Assembly (NCBI RefSeq): GCF_024129355.1
Contig: NZ_JAMXXP010000007.1
Span: 1 to 64,000 of the forward strand
Direction: 5' to 3'
DNA length: 64,000 bases
From: Acinetobacter lwoffii
GTDB lineage: Bacteria > Pseudomonadota > Gammaproteobacteria > Pseudomonadales > Moraxellaceae
The notes beneath the pieces were generated by a model. That model was not told the origin of the DNA and searched no databases. It saw only the letters and a program-made list of their open reading frames with translations. A program made the translations under genes and the position numbers. Below are positions 46,190 to 55,048 of this stretch, one piece after another; within the stretch, counting starts at the first letter, position 1, and every line of letters starts with the position of its first letter.

Positions 46190-46633
46190 TTAGACCGATT
46201 CAAACAGGATAAAGTCACTTTGCATTTGGTAGCGTTTGCCTGTTTGATCTTCACGAATTTCCAAAACATGCTTTTTCAGATCGACATAGAGCAGATTTCG
46301 GGTATCGACATTCAGCAGTTCAATCTTTTGTTGTGATTCATCCTGAAACCGAATCTGCCCGCTCATCGTTTTAATTTCATTATGACCACTTAAACTTTCA
46401 CGCTGTAAAGTAAAGGTCTGATCTTCATTTAAAGTTAAGGCCACTGCCATGCCGGGACAATCTTCACAACTTGAAAAGCATCCCATACATGGCGTTGTGC
46501 CCTGATAATTTCCCACCCATGCAGGTAGCTGCACCTTGGCTTCAGCGACAGTATTTTTAACTGATTGATTTTGATCCTGACAACCAAATAAAGCACCGGT
46601 TACCACTAAAGGAATCAATATCACTTTCTTCAT
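46190..46633 (-). CDS. NlpE-like copper-response lipoprotein domain protein
   Basis: 147-residue lipoprotein: the signal peptide ends in lipobox LFGC (Cys18), and the mature part is an NlpE N-terminal beta-barrel domain (WVGNYQGTTPC, CPGMAVALTLNEDQTFTLQ, ending FILFES). Canonical NlpE has one CxxC (PCADC); here Cys49, Cys52, Cys56 and Cys59 form CMGCFSSCEDC, a denser cluster. NlpE signals surface adhesion and copper or lipoprotein stress to Cpx. Only the N-terminal domain is present. Confidence 0.82.
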   Translation of the reverse strand: MKKVILIPLVVTGALFGCQDQNQSVKNTVAEAKVQLPAWVGNYQGTTPCMGCFSSCEDCPGMAVALTLNEDQTFTLQRESLSGHNEIKTMSGQIRFQDESQQKIELLNVDTRNLLYVDLKKHVLEIREDQTGKRYQMQSDFILFESV

Positions 46634-46711
46634 GCTTTCATTTCACAGAACTGGAATTCGCCACAAAATAGCACATTTTAAAGGATAGATTAAATCCTGG
46701 ATCAGGGTGAT

Positions 46712-47977
46712 CTAACGCCAGCCTTTGCGCCCGGTCAGTACCGCATCCGCACAGCGTAAGGTTTCCTGAGTTAAACCCCAAAGACGATAATCTCCGGTTA
46801 ATGAACCTGTCGGGAAATTATGGGTATAGGCAAAACTTAAATTCCGCTCAGGATCGCACCAGGCACCAGAGCCATTAAACCCCATATGACCAAAACCTTT
46901 AGAGGCTTTTCCTAAAGTGAGAACACGGTGATAACCCAAACGCCAGTGCATCGGTAAAGGCATGACCCGATCTCGTGTTTTGTATTGCATCTGACTAAGT
47001 CGCTGGAACACCTCAGGCGAAATCAGTTGCTGACCTTGCCATTCACCATGATTCGCCAGCATGGTATAGATTTTTGCCAGACTCTCTGCAGTAAAGACAC
47101 CATTGGCGGAGGGAATAATCGCTTGTAGCCCCTGTTCACTAAAGAAACTAAATTTCTTCATGCCTTTGGGAATCATGGCATCCTGAAAATCCTGAGGATC
47201 CTGCCCGCTAAAGACCAAGGCTCGCTCCATCAGGTTCGGCTTTCTTGGTGTAGTTTTTTTCGCAGTCTGTGTTTGAGACTTGGCTGCTTTAGGCTTTAAA
47301 ATGGGCAGCGCTACCCGAGCTAACTCATTCGTCGGTACGCTAAAATAAGCACCATTTAACTGTAGTGGCTGTACCAGATATTCCTGCATCAGCTCACCCA
47401 GTTTTTTACCAGTCGCTTTTTCTAATGCTCCACCCACCTGCCAGCCAAAAGTCAGCGGTTGATAAGCGGCATCTGTAGCAACCTGAAATCGTGGTTCAGC
47501 CGCCGCAATCCGGTCCAGCATATGCGACCAGTCGGCCATTTCAGTGGCATCATCAATCATATTACGGATATCAAACAGGCCACTTTGATGACTGAGCATA
47601 TGTGCCAGAGTAATATTTTCTTTACCATTTTGTGCAAATTCAGACCAGTATTCTGCAACCGGTCGATCATAATCCAGATAACCTTGACTGACCAGAATAT
47701 GCGCCAAAGTCGCCAGCACACCTTTACCTGTGGAATAACACAGCGACATGGTATCCGGTTGCCAGTTTTCAGTGACAGACTTTTTACCGGTATAAATATC
47801 GACGACCTTTTGTCCCTCAAAATATACCACCAGTGCGGCACCACCCTGTTCGGTACGTGCATCCTGCAAACGGCTAAACTGACGGGCAAGGTCACTGAAA
47901 CGCTCATCGACATTGCCCTGATAATTATGCTGATCAGCAAACAGATAATCTTTAATTGGCTGCATCATTCTATCCAT
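46712..47977 (-). CDS. Serine hydrolase of the class C beta-lactamase/EstB esterase family
   Basis: 421 residues without an obvious signal peptide. The SxxK nucleophile motif is STGK (82-85), the Tyr of the YxN-like motif falls in DAAYQPLTFGWQVG, and the third motif is near GHMGFNGSGAWCDPERNLS. This is the carboxylesterase (EstB/LipL) arrangement rather than a penicillin-hydrolysing enzyme. A Lys/Thr/Pro-rich insertion lies around residues 230-250. Confidence 0.87.
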   Translation of the reverse strand: MDRMMQPIKDYLFADQHNYQGNVDERFSDLARQFSRLQDARTEQGGAALVVYFEGQKVVDIYTGKKSVTENWQPDTMSLCYSTGKGVLATLAHILVSQGYLDYDRPVAEYWSEFAQNGKENITLAHMLSHQSGLFDIRNMIDDATEMADWSHMLDRIAAAEPRFQVATDAAYQPLTFGWQVGGALEKATGKKLGELMQEYLVQPLQLNGAYFSVPTNELARVALPILKPKAAKSQTQTAKKTTPRKPNLMERALVFSGQDPQDFQDAMIPKGMKKFSFFSEQGLQAIIPSANGVFTAESLAKIYTMLANHGEWQGQQLISPEVFQRLSQMQYKTRDRVMPLPMHWRLGYHRVLTLGKASKGFGHMGFNGSGAWCDPERNLSFAYTHNFPTGSLTGDYRLWGLTQETLRCADAVLTGRKGWR

Positions 47978-48000
47978 AGAATATTGATCCCTTAAAATGA

Positions 48001-48027
48001 AAAAGCCTAAATCGGGTTTAGGCTTTT
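48001..48027 (-). terminator. Terminator of fabG-maoC unit
   Basis: AAAAGCCTAAA/TTTAGGCTTTT, 11 bp, 5-base loop, T-rich on both strands, 10 bases beyond the MaoC stop. Confidence 0.85.
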
Positions 48028-48036
48028 GATTCAGAT

Positions 48037-48891
48037 TTAAATTGCTTTGATATGGCCGGTGACGTGTGGTTTTTGATTTTTACTGCTTCGTATCAGAAAA
48101 TCTGTATCATTGGCTGCCTGTGCCGTCAGGAACTCAACTTTAGATGGCAAGTACATCGGCAACTTGAACCAGACATCAGCTTCATAAGCATCTGGCAATG
48201 ACAGATTCGCCAGTGCTTTGGCCTTGCTCCACATACCATGTGCAATCGCCTGTTTAAAACCAAAAGCTTTCGCTGTGACTGCATGAATATGGATCAAGTT
48301 AAAGTCGCCTGAGGTCATGGCATAACGACGACCAGTATTCTCCGAGATGTTCCATTCATTATTGAGTATATATTCTGGCGCTTGGCTTTCTGCAGGTTTT
48401 GCAGCAGCTTTAGCATTGGTCTTTTGACGTGACAGATAAGTCGTCAATGCTTCAACTACGACCTCGCCTCCCACTTTGACTGTAGTAATGAAATCAAACT
48501 GCACGCCTTTATCGTGCGGCTGCAATTCGCCAAATTTGCATGCTAGGGTCAAGGTTTCATTGACGCCGATTTTACGGTATTGCTTCACTTGGTTACGGAT
48601 ATGTACCAGACCCAAGATCGGAAACGGAAATGCTTCTGAAGTCATCATGTGCATTTGTAGACTTTGTGAAAGCACCGTCAGATAGATTGCTGGAATATAA
48701 CCATTATTTTTAAAACCGCAGACTTCATTATAGGCTTTCAGATGTTTTTGATCGACCTTGAATGAATCCACCACATATTCAACTTGCGGTAGAACTTTTT
48801 CAGCTTTCGGCTTTTTAAAAATCAAGCCTTGAATCACTTTTGGATAGGCTAAATAAGGTTTTGGAAGTTGACTAAAATGGCGCGTATTCAT
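48037..48891 (-). CDS. MaoC-like (R)-specific enoyl hydratase/dehydratase
   Basis: 284-residue double-hotdog protein. The C-terminal half carries the hydratase-2 signature SGDFNLIHIHAVTAKAFGF with catalytic Asp and His, followed by AIAHGMWSKA. The N-terminal hotdog has no such motif and is structural. It resembles mycobacterial HtdX and eukaryotic-type HTD2, which dehydrate 3-hydroxyacyl thioesters. Same strand as, and downstream of, the FabG-like gene, separated by a repeat element. Confidence 0.87.
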   Translation of the reverse strand: MNTRHFSQLPKPYLAYPKVIQGLIFKKPKAEKVLPQVEYVVDSFKVDQKHLKAYNEVCGFKNNGYIPAIYLTVLSQSLQMHMMTSEAFPFPILGLVHIRNQVKQYRKIGVNETLTLACKFGELQPHDKGVQFDFITTVKVGGEVVVEALTTYLSRQKTNAKAAAKPAESQAPEYILNNEWNISENTGRRYAMTSGDFNLIHIHAVTAKAFGFKQAIAHGMWSKAKALANLSLPDAYEADVWFKLPMYLPSKVEFLTAQAANDTDFLIRSSKNQKPHVTGHIKAI

Positions 48892-48936
48892 ACTGAACCT
48901 TTAAAATATTCTTTTCATTTATATATGAGTGGAGTT

Positions 48937-49010
48937 CTCTCTCCCTTTGGGAGAGAGTTAGAGAGAGGGCTAAAAAAAGGCCCCTAGTCTCCCTCTCCTA
49001 AATCCTCTCC
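48937..49010. repeat. CT/GA-run palindromic element between fabG-like and maoC-like genes
   Basis: CTCTCTCCC (48937-48945), TTT, GGGAGAGAG (48949-48957) is a perfect 9-bp hairpin. It is followed by AGAGAGGGC, GGCCCCTAG and CTCCCTCTCCTAAATCCTCT, which can pair in alternative ways. It resembles the element at 1382-1446 in style (a purine-rich run, TAAATCC, a pyrimidine-rich run), but the sequence is different. Confidence 0.55.
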
Positions 49011-49048
49011 CTGAGCTTTAATTAAACTGCAAGAAAGGACTTGATGCT

Positions 49049-50440
49049 TTAAGCCCCTAAAAGACTTTGACCACATACACGTACCACGTTGCCATTTAAA
49101 CCTGTTGATGCAGTAGCAGCAAACATTGCAATCGTTTCTGCAACATCGACAGGTAGACCGCCTTGACTCATCGAATTCATACGGCGGCCCGCTTCACGGA
49201 TCGCAAATGGAATCGCAGCCGTCATTTGTGTTTCGATAAAGCCCGGTGCAACGGCATTAATGGTTATACCATTTTTTAAAGTTGGTGCTGTGAATTTCAC
49301 CACACCAATCACACCCGCTTTAGACGCTGCATAGTTGGTTTGACCCAGGTTACCTGCAATGCCTGAAATTGAGGATACACAGATAATACGACCATTGGCA
49401 TTTAGACCATCGTTGGAGATTAAATAGTCATTTACACGTTCAATCGCCGACAGGTTGATGTTAATCACCAGATCCCACAGTTCAGGCTTCATATTGGCCA
49501 AGGTCTTGTCACGGGTAATTCCGGCATTGTGCACAATGATGTCTAAGCCGCCATGCTCTGCTGCCGCTGCCTTGATCTTCTCACCTGCATCTGCAGCTGT
49601 AATATCAATAGCCAAGGTAGAACCGCCGATCTCACTAGCTACACGATCAAGGTCAGCCTGCTGTTGTGGAACATCCAGACAGATGACATGTGCACCATCA
49701 CGGGCCAATACATGGGCAATCGCTTCACCAATACCACGGCTTGCGCCTGTCACAACCGCAGTTTTACCCGCTAATGGCTTGGTCCAGTCTACGTCTACTT
49801 TTTCAGCTGGTGAAACACGGATCACCTGACCAGAAACATAGGCAGAACGAGGAGAAACCGCAAAACGTAATGCAGACTCAAGATTCGCTTCAGCACCTGC
49901 ATCAACATAGATCAGGTTTGCTGCGATACCTTTCTTGAATTCTTTAGCCACTGATTTCACAAAACCTTCCAGTGCACGTTGAGCGATTGACTGACTGACT
50001 GATTTAGCAGTTTCAGGCGTAGTCCCTACAATCACGACACGACCAGAACTCTGGATCTGACGCGCAATCGGGTTAAAGAAATCATAAAGTGATTTTAACT
50101 GTTCTGAATTTTCGATCCCTGAAGCATCAAAAATAACGACCTTGAATTTTGATTCTTTATCGCCCGGGTTAAATGCACCCAGATTCAGCCCGGATGCTGC
50201 AGCCGCCTGTTGCAACTCAGCATTATTACCTGCATAGCTGTTGGCATAAATATTTGCCAGAACCTGAGCAATAGCACCCGTCAATGGACTTGCTGGTGCT
50301 GCACCCAATAATACTGCGCCTTTTACCACTGGCGTAGCAGACTCAAAACGGTCTAAAGAAGTTGGGGATGGCAGACCCAAATTTTTAATGACAAATTTAC
50401 CAATAGGAGATTTTGCAAAAGTTTGGTACTGATCAGTCAT
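49049..50440 (-). CDS. High-molecular-weight 3-oxoacyl reductase (FabG4-like)
   Basis: 463 residues in two Rossmann-like halves. The N-terminal half (1-210) is a degenerate, flavodoxin-like domain without cofactor motif. The C-terminal half is a full SDR: AVVTGASRGIGEA, HNAGITRD, Ser of CVSSISGIAG, YAASK. This is the HMwFabG architecture of M. tuberculosis FabG4, which prefers NADH and CoA thioesters. It is divergent from the thiolase gene across 240 bases and upstream of the MaoC hydratase. Confidence 0.9.
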   Translation of the reverse strand: MTDQYQTFAKSPIGKFVIKNLGLPSPTSLDRFESATPVVKGAVLLGAAPASPLTGAIAQVLANIYANSYAGNNAELQQAAAASGLNLGAFNPGDKESKFKVVIFDASGIENSEQLKSLYDFFNPIARQIQSSGRVVIVGTTPETAKSVSQSIAQRALEGFVKSVAKEFKKGIAANLIYVDAGAEANLESALRFAVSPRSAYVSGQVIRVSPAEKVDVDWTKPLAGKTAVVTGASRGIGEAIAHVLARDGAHVICLDVPQQQADLDRVASEIGGSTLAIDITAADAGEKIKAAAAEHGGLDIIVHNAGITRDKTLANMKPELWDLVININLSAIERVNDYLISNDGLNANGRIICVSSISGIAGNLGQTNYAASKAGVIGVVKFTAPTLKNGITINAVAPGFIETQMTAAIPFAIREAGRRMNSMSQGGLPVDVAETIAMFAATASTGLNGNVVRVCGQSLLGA

Positions 50441-50680
50441 GTTTATTATCTCTCATACAAATTAATTTTTGGTTGATCTAAAGTTATCCTTAAACTTCAA
50501 TATGATGCCAGACACATATATTTCAATAGATCCGCCAGATTCCGCCCAATCATACTTGAGATAATAGGCAGATGACTTGACCTGAGCGCAGTCTGTAATG
50601 TCATTGTAGTCAATACAGCCTATCCTCTTCTATGCTAATGTAAGCGCCAAGAAGACGATCTATTTGCCTGGTAAAGCCTT

Positions 50681-52198
50681 ATGAGCAAAACAACTCAAGA
50701 AAATCCAGCAGTCGAGAACTCTGCGACAGAAACTGTGTCAAAACCATCAACGCGCACCAAGCGTAGCACTAAAAATACTGACACAGCCACTGGGACAGAA
50801 AAAAGTCCGACTAAAACCTCGCGTACACGGAGCACACCTGCCCGTGCCAAAAATACGACTTCATCTGAAAAAGATTTAATCTCTACAACACAGACTTCTG
50901 TTCTACAGGAACCAAACATGAGCCAAAATACAGTTCGCCGCGTTGCGATTATCGGTGGTAACCGCATTCCATTTGCACGTTCTAATGGTGCTTACTTTAC
51001 GGCATCCAATACTGACATGTTTACAGCAACCCTGAACGGCCTAGTTGAACGCTTTAATCTGCAAGGTCAACGCTTAGGTGAAGTGGTTGCGGGTGCAGTA
51101 CTGAAACACAGCCGTGACTTCAATATGACCCGTGAATGTGTACTAAATACTGCCCTTGCACCTGAAACGCCTGCTTATGACATCCAGCAGGCATGTGGTA
51201 CTGGTTTGCAAGCGGCATTTCTTGTTGCCAACAAGATTGCTTTAGGTCAAATCGAAGTAGGCATTGCAGGTGGTGTAGATACGACTTCTGATGCACCGAT
51301 TGCTTTTGGTGACGGTTTACGTAAAGCATTACTTGAGCTAAACATTGCGAAAACTGCAAAAGACCGTCTGAAAGCACTGACCAAAATCAATGTGAAAGAC
51401 CTTATGGATGCACCAAAAAATGGTGAGCCGCGTACAGGTCTGTCTATGGGTGATCATCAGGCGATTACTACACTGGAATGGGGAATTTCCCGTGAAGCAC
51501 AGGATGAACTTGCTGCATCTTCACACCAGAAAATGGCTGCAGCGTATGAAGAAGGTTTCTTTGATGACCTGATCACACCATTCTTGGGTCTTAAGCGTGA
51601 CAATAACCTGCGTGCGGACTCAAGTGTTGAAAAACTGGCGAAATTAAAGCCGGCCTTTGGTAAGGGCGATGCCCGTACCATGACTGCGGGTAACTCTACG
51701 CCGCTAACAGATGGTGCTTCTTGCGTGCTCTTGGCTTCTGAAGAATGGGCGAAGGCAAATGGTCATGAAGTATTGGCTTACCTGACTTTCCAGGAAACTG
51801 CCGCAGTTGATTTTGTCGAGAAAAAAGAAGGCCTGTTGATGGCGCCTGCTTATGCCGTGCCGCGTATGCTGGAACGTGCAGGTCTGAAACTGCAAGACTT
51901 TGACTATTACGAAATTCATGAAGCTTTTGCATCTCAAGTATTGTCTACGCTGAAAGCTTGGGAAGATCCGAAATTCTGTAAAGAGCGTTTAGGTCTGGAC
52001 GCTCCACTGGGTTCAATTGACCGTGCAAAATTGAACGTAAAAGGCTCTTCACTTGCTGCCGGTCACCCGTTTGCAGCAACTGGCGGTCGTATCATTGCGA
52101 CAGCAGCAAAACTGATTAACCAGAAAGGTTCAGGTCGCGTACTGGTATCGATCTGTGCAGCCGGTGGTCAAGGTGTAACGGCGATTATTGAAAAATAA
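50681..52198 (+). CDS. Acetyl-CoA C-acyltransferase (thiolase, FadA2/FadI-like) with basic N-terminal extension
   Basis: 505 residues. The thiolase core from Met80 has QQACGTGLQAAF (acyl-accepting Cys), EIHEAFASQ, SSLAAGHPFAATGG and SICAAGGQG (second catalytic Cys). Before it lies an 79-residue low-complexity Lys/Arg/Ser/Thr-rich segment (SKPSTRTKRSTKN, TSRTRSTPARAKN). ATG 50918 (Met80) has an excellent RBS (AGGAA, 6 bases), while ATG 50681 has a poor one. The extension is an intact frame, so either two products are made or the gene starts at 50918. Confidence 0.9.
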   Translation: MSKTTQENPAVENSATETVSKPSTRTKRSTKNTDTATGTEKSPTKTSRTRSTPARAKNTTSSEKDLISTTQTSVLQEPNMSQNTVRRVAIIGGNRIPFARSNGAYFTASNTDMFTATLNGLVERFNLQGQRLGEVVAGAVLKHSRDFNMTRECVLNTALAPETPAYDIQQACGTGLQAAFLVANKIALGQIEVGIAGGVDTTSDAPIAFGDGLRKALLELNIAKTAKDRLKALTKINVKDLMDAPKNGEPRTGLSMGDHQAITTLEWGISREAQDELAASSHQKMAAAYEEGFFDDLITPFLGLKRDNNLRADSSVEKLAKLKPAFGKGDARTMTAGNSTPLTDGASCVLLASEEWAKANGHEVLAYLTFQETAAVDFVEKKEGLLMAPAYAVPRMLERAGLKLQDFDYYEIHEAFASQVLSTLKAWEDPKFCKERLGLDAPLGSIDRAKLNVKGSSLAAGHPFAATGGRIIATAAKLINQKGSGRVLVSICAAGGQGVTAIIEK

Positions 52199-52217
52199 TC
52201 CGTTGACCGATCTAATT

Positions 52218-52246
52218 AAAAAGCCCCTCAAATGAGGGGCTTTTTT
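52218..52246 (+). terminator. Terminator of the thiolase gene
   Basis: AAAAAGCCCCTC/GAGGGGC with AAAT loop and TTTTTT; 19 bases after the stop, also usable for the convergent gene. Confidence 0.9.
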
Positions 52247-52251
52247 ATGAC

Positions 52252-53829
52252 TTATTGATTTGGCAGTGGGTTATTTTTGAAGTATTCATCCACTTTATTC
52301 CACGGTGCAGTCGATGCCACGCCTTTCACCATATTCTGGTTCACACCCTGACAAAGTGCATTGTCCGGCGTCAAATGAAAAGCATTTACATTTGGATCCA
52401 TATAAGGAATTGAGCCTGGACGGCGCTGGAAATAGAAGTTTAACCAATCGACGATAGCTTCAAAGCCATAATTCGACATGGCCCAGGCACTATTATGCCC
52501 GCCCCAATGATGACCAAATTCATGTGCAATAATTCGATAACCAGATAATCTGTAATGGCCATAGAATAACCAAGTATCTACTCCTAATACTGCTCCACCA
52601 CCTAAACCACCACCCATATTGGTAATGCCAAGATTAATTTCATTGCGGTTAAGAATTTCCCGATAGATCCGGACATAATCTTCTGGCTGAAAGAAACCAT
52701 TCGGCCCTTCTACCTGACCATCATTGCCAAAAAAATCGTGTCCCATGACCGCTTTATGGTTAAACCATAAGGTTTCAAATTCTGGAGTACTGAGCATATA
52801 GGCCAGATTGGTCATCATCATGACCCATTCCCGGGCATAGACCGGCGTAATACGACACCATTTATTCGGTTCATCATAGGTACCAAAATAAATTTTCCAT
52901 TTGGCTTTAATCTGGTTCAGCTTTTTGACGTGCTCATCGGTCTCAGAGTTAATTTTCAGATCAAAAATATTGCTTGGATTTTGCGTGGTCTGACTCAGAC
53001 CTGCTAGCTGGATCGAGCCTGTGCCATCGAGCAACGGGAAACGGGATTGATCGGTCAGTTTGAGATCAAAGCTGGCATTCGAAAATGGCGTCAACTGATC
53101 CAGCTTTGCCAGAATCACCCAGTCTTCTGAGTTTTTAATCTTGGCACGAATCTGCAAATCACGTACAGGCACAGCACTGTAGCTTTGCAAATGCAGGCGA
53201 TTGCCATTTAGGGTTGCCGATAAAATATGGTCCATATAGACATGACGCTGGCTGCTATTGGTCAAGGTTTCCCATGATTCACCATCCTGCAAGACACGGC
53301 TTCTCTCGCGTGCTTTAGATTCGGTTAAAATCATAGCTTGGTTTAGCTGGGTGGATTTATTCTGTTGCAGGGTCAGCATTGGCAGAATATAAATTTTCTG
53401 ATTGGCCATGTGTAATAGATTCTGACCATAAATATAAAGATCGCTGGCTTTAGCTATTCGGCTGCTCTGGTTTTGCCCTTTTAAAATACAGTCTCGGAAG
53501 GTATCCACACTTTTATTGGGTAAGATAGACTCCAAGTTAAAGGATTTTTCCTTGTAACTTTCTACAGTGCCATCATTCCGTGACACATAGACCAGGCCAT
53601 CGTTATGGCGATGCATGACTGCCGACAAATTGGTTTCTATTAAAATGGGCGTAATATTATTTCCATTTTCCTGAATCTGATTGATATCGTGGACATAAGT
53701 CATACCATCCAGCAGGCTGGTATACAGATAGTCGCCCATGACCTCCATACGTGCATTACAGTTGCGTGCACAGCCCGGCAAGCTGAGCCGTGCAAATTTG
53801 CGGGCCTTTAAATGGTTTTGCGCTGTCAC
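52252..53829 (-). CDS. Distal part: propeller repeats and HExxH metalloprotease domain
   Basis: 525 codons from a GTG at 53829, with no convincing RBS. It carries the remaining propeller strands and the protease domain, whose HEFGH motif near residue 445 has the zinc-binding His pair and catalytic Glu; ESxxxWLNF-like text (FEAIVDWLNFYF) follows as a possible third-ligand helix. Without the upstream part it lacks a secretion signal, so alone it would probably be non-functional. The protease family is not one I can name. Confidence 0.6.
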   Translation of the reverse strand: MTAQNHLKARKFARLSLPGCARNCNARMEVMGDYLYTSLLDGMTYVHDINQIQENGNNITPILIETNLSAVMHRHNDGLVYVSRNDGTVESYKEKSFNLESILPNKSVDTFRDCILKGQNQSSRIAKASDLYIYGQNLLHMANQKIYILPMLTLQQNKSTQLNQAMILTESKARERSRVLQDGESWETLTNSSQRHVYMDHILSATLNGNRLHLQSYSAVPVRDLQIRAKIKNSEDWVILAKLDQLTPFSNASFDLKLTDQSRFPLLDGTGSIQLAGLSQTTQNPSNIFDLKINSETDEHVKKLNQIKAKWKIYFGTYDEPNKWCRITPVYAREWVMMMTNLAYMLSTPEFETLWFNHKAVMGHDFFGNDGQVEGPNGFFQPEDYVRIYREILNRNEINLGITNMGGGLGGGAVLGVDTWLFYGHYRLSGYRIIAHEFGHHWGGHNSAWAMSNYGFEAIVDWLNFYFQRRPGSIPYMDPNVNAFHLTPDNALCQGVNQNMVKGVASTAPWNKVDEYFKNNPLPNQ

Positions 53830-53841
53830 ATCACTTTGACG

Positions 53842-54435
53842 CTAGACATTGATCCGGCCTTCAATATCAGGTACATACACATAACGGTCGTCAGCAGTCA
53901 CTGCATTGCTATGTACCAGCGCATAATTAAGCGCATCGCCCCACCATACACCTATGCCGAGTGCCATAATGAAGCTCGGCTGCTCACCACTAATATCTAG
54001 AATATCAATTCGGTTCGAGCCATAATTGGCCACATACAAACGCCCTGCATGAATTTCCAGATCATTCAGGCTGTCCCATTTTTTGGCCAGACCCGAAATT
54101 TTCATAGGATCAATCGCACTGAGTGCACGTTTTTGTTTTAAGTCATAACGTAGAATATTCGATTCGGCCTGACTATTGGCAATATAAAGCACATCGCCAT
54201 TTACCACCATGGCGGTGGGATTCCAGGTTTTCAGACCGAAATTCCCTGCTGTTAATTCCGAACCTACATCCAGAACCTTAAATTCCGCAATTTTGCTCAG
54301 TTGCTCACCCGAACCTGGTGAAATTACGAAATCCGGAAGCGTCTGCTGTGGCGTACTGCTATCACCTCCTCCACCCCCACAACCAGACATCAGCAACACG
54401 ATGGACACTGACAAGGTCACTCGTCTAAATAGCAT
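53842..54435 (-). CDS. Proximal part: lipoprotein signal and first propeller repeats
   Basis: 197 codons before the stop, from ATG 54435 with GGGGA 6 bases upstream (the in-frame TTG at 54447 is less likely). It starts MLFRRVTLSVSIVLL with lipobox LMSGC, then GGGGGD and propeller repeats, and ends in INV at the TAG. It could make a secreted, truncated lipoprotein. Confidence 0.6.
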   Translation of the reverse strand: MLFRRVTLSVSIVLLMSGCGGGGGDSSTPQQTLPDFVISPGSGEQLSKIAEFKVLDVGSELTAGNFGLKTWNPTAMVVNGDVLYIANSQAESNILRYDLKQKRALSAIDPMKISGLAKKWDSLNDLEIHAGRLYVANYGSNRIDILDISGEQPSFIMALGIGVWWGDALNYALVHSNAVTADDRYVYVPDIEGRINV

Positions 54436-54518
54436 TGAATTCCCCAATAAATTTTAAAATTAAAATAAAAAATCAATGTCTTATATCTTAATTTTCAGTT
54501 GGGTTCGAGCATAAAAAA

Positions 54519-54540
54519 TGAGGACTTGATCAAGTCCTCA
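54519..54540 (-). terminator. Terminator of aceI
   Basis: A perfect 22-base palindrome (TGAGGACTTGA/TCAAGTCCTCA) followed on the minus strand by six T (A54513-A54518), about 70 bases after the aceI stop. Confidence 0.75.
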
Positions 54541-54610
54541 TCGCTGAATATTTCACCTTTCGCATTCTGAAAAGGGAGTCTAAACTGTGTGGTATTTTTT
54601 ATGGCATATT

Positions 54611-55048
54611 TTATGATGAGATTTTCCGATAATCCGGCTGGAGCCCTAGTCTGGCTTCTAGATGATCATAAATCCACTGAAAGATAAAGGTATATACGAG
54701 AATACAAAGGGTTAGAGCTAAGTCTAGCAGAAAGGCCTGAGCCAGACTCATGTGTAAGGCATAAGCCACCATCGGAATGGTCGCCAGCATCAAACCGCCT
54801 TCAAAGCCAATTGCATGAGCAATCCGCACTTTAACGCTTCTTTTTAAACGATGTTTAGCTTCAAACTTTTCAAAATAGTGATTAAACAGCATATTCCAAA
54901 ATACTGAAGTCACAGCCATAGCAATCCCGAGCGCACCTGTCACTTCAAGTGGCATATGCATCAGTGTACTTAAAAGGACAGCAATCACGACCAGTAAAAT
55001 GCCTTCATATAAGGCAGCATGAATCAGTCTTCTTTTGGAAATTAACAT
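54611..55048 (-). CDS. aceI: PACE-family chlorhexidine efflux transporter
   Basis: 145-residue four-helix inner-membrane pump, two bacterial transmembrane pair domains. It matches AceI closely: MLISKRRLIHA, the essential proton-coupling Glu15 in ALYEGILLV, SVFWNMLFNHYFEKFE, HAIGFEGGLMLATIPM and TLCILVYTFIFQW. AceI exports chlorhexidine and other biocides, and its natural substrates probably include short diamines such as cadaverine and putrescine. Divergent from aceR across 99 bases, as in Acinetobacter baumannii. Confidence 0.93.
   Translation of the reverse strand: MLISKRRLIHAALYEGILLVVIAVLLSTLMHMPLEVTGALGIAMAVTSVFWNMLFNHYFEKFEAKHRLKRSVKVRIAHAIGFEGGLMLATIPMVAYALHMSLAQAFLLDLALTLCILVYTFIFQWIYDHLEARLGLQPDYRKISS

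Larger units (their letters stand above)
52252..54435 (-). pseudogene. Lipoprotein metalloprotease gene split by an in-frame amber codon
   Basis: Two open frames on the minus strand are in the same reading frame and separated only by TAG (53842-53844) plus four sense codons (RQSD) before the next start codon. Read through, they give one 727-residue protein: lipobox LMSGC followed by a Gly run, a beta-propeller-like domain of repeats (VLYIANSQAES, RLYVANYGSNRIDILD, YVYVPDIEGRINV, then continuing DYLYTSLLDGMTYVHDI past the stop), and a C-terminal zincin-type domain with HEFGHHWGGH. The propeller repeat spans the stop, showing the ancestral gene was continuous. It is a recent nonsense mutation, a sequencing error or readthrough. 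Confidence 0.8.

Noticed and set aside
48901-49048. CRISPR-like repeats in the CT/GA-rich spacer
   Set aside because: Units are not equally spaced or identical; they are inverted purine/pyrimidine runs.
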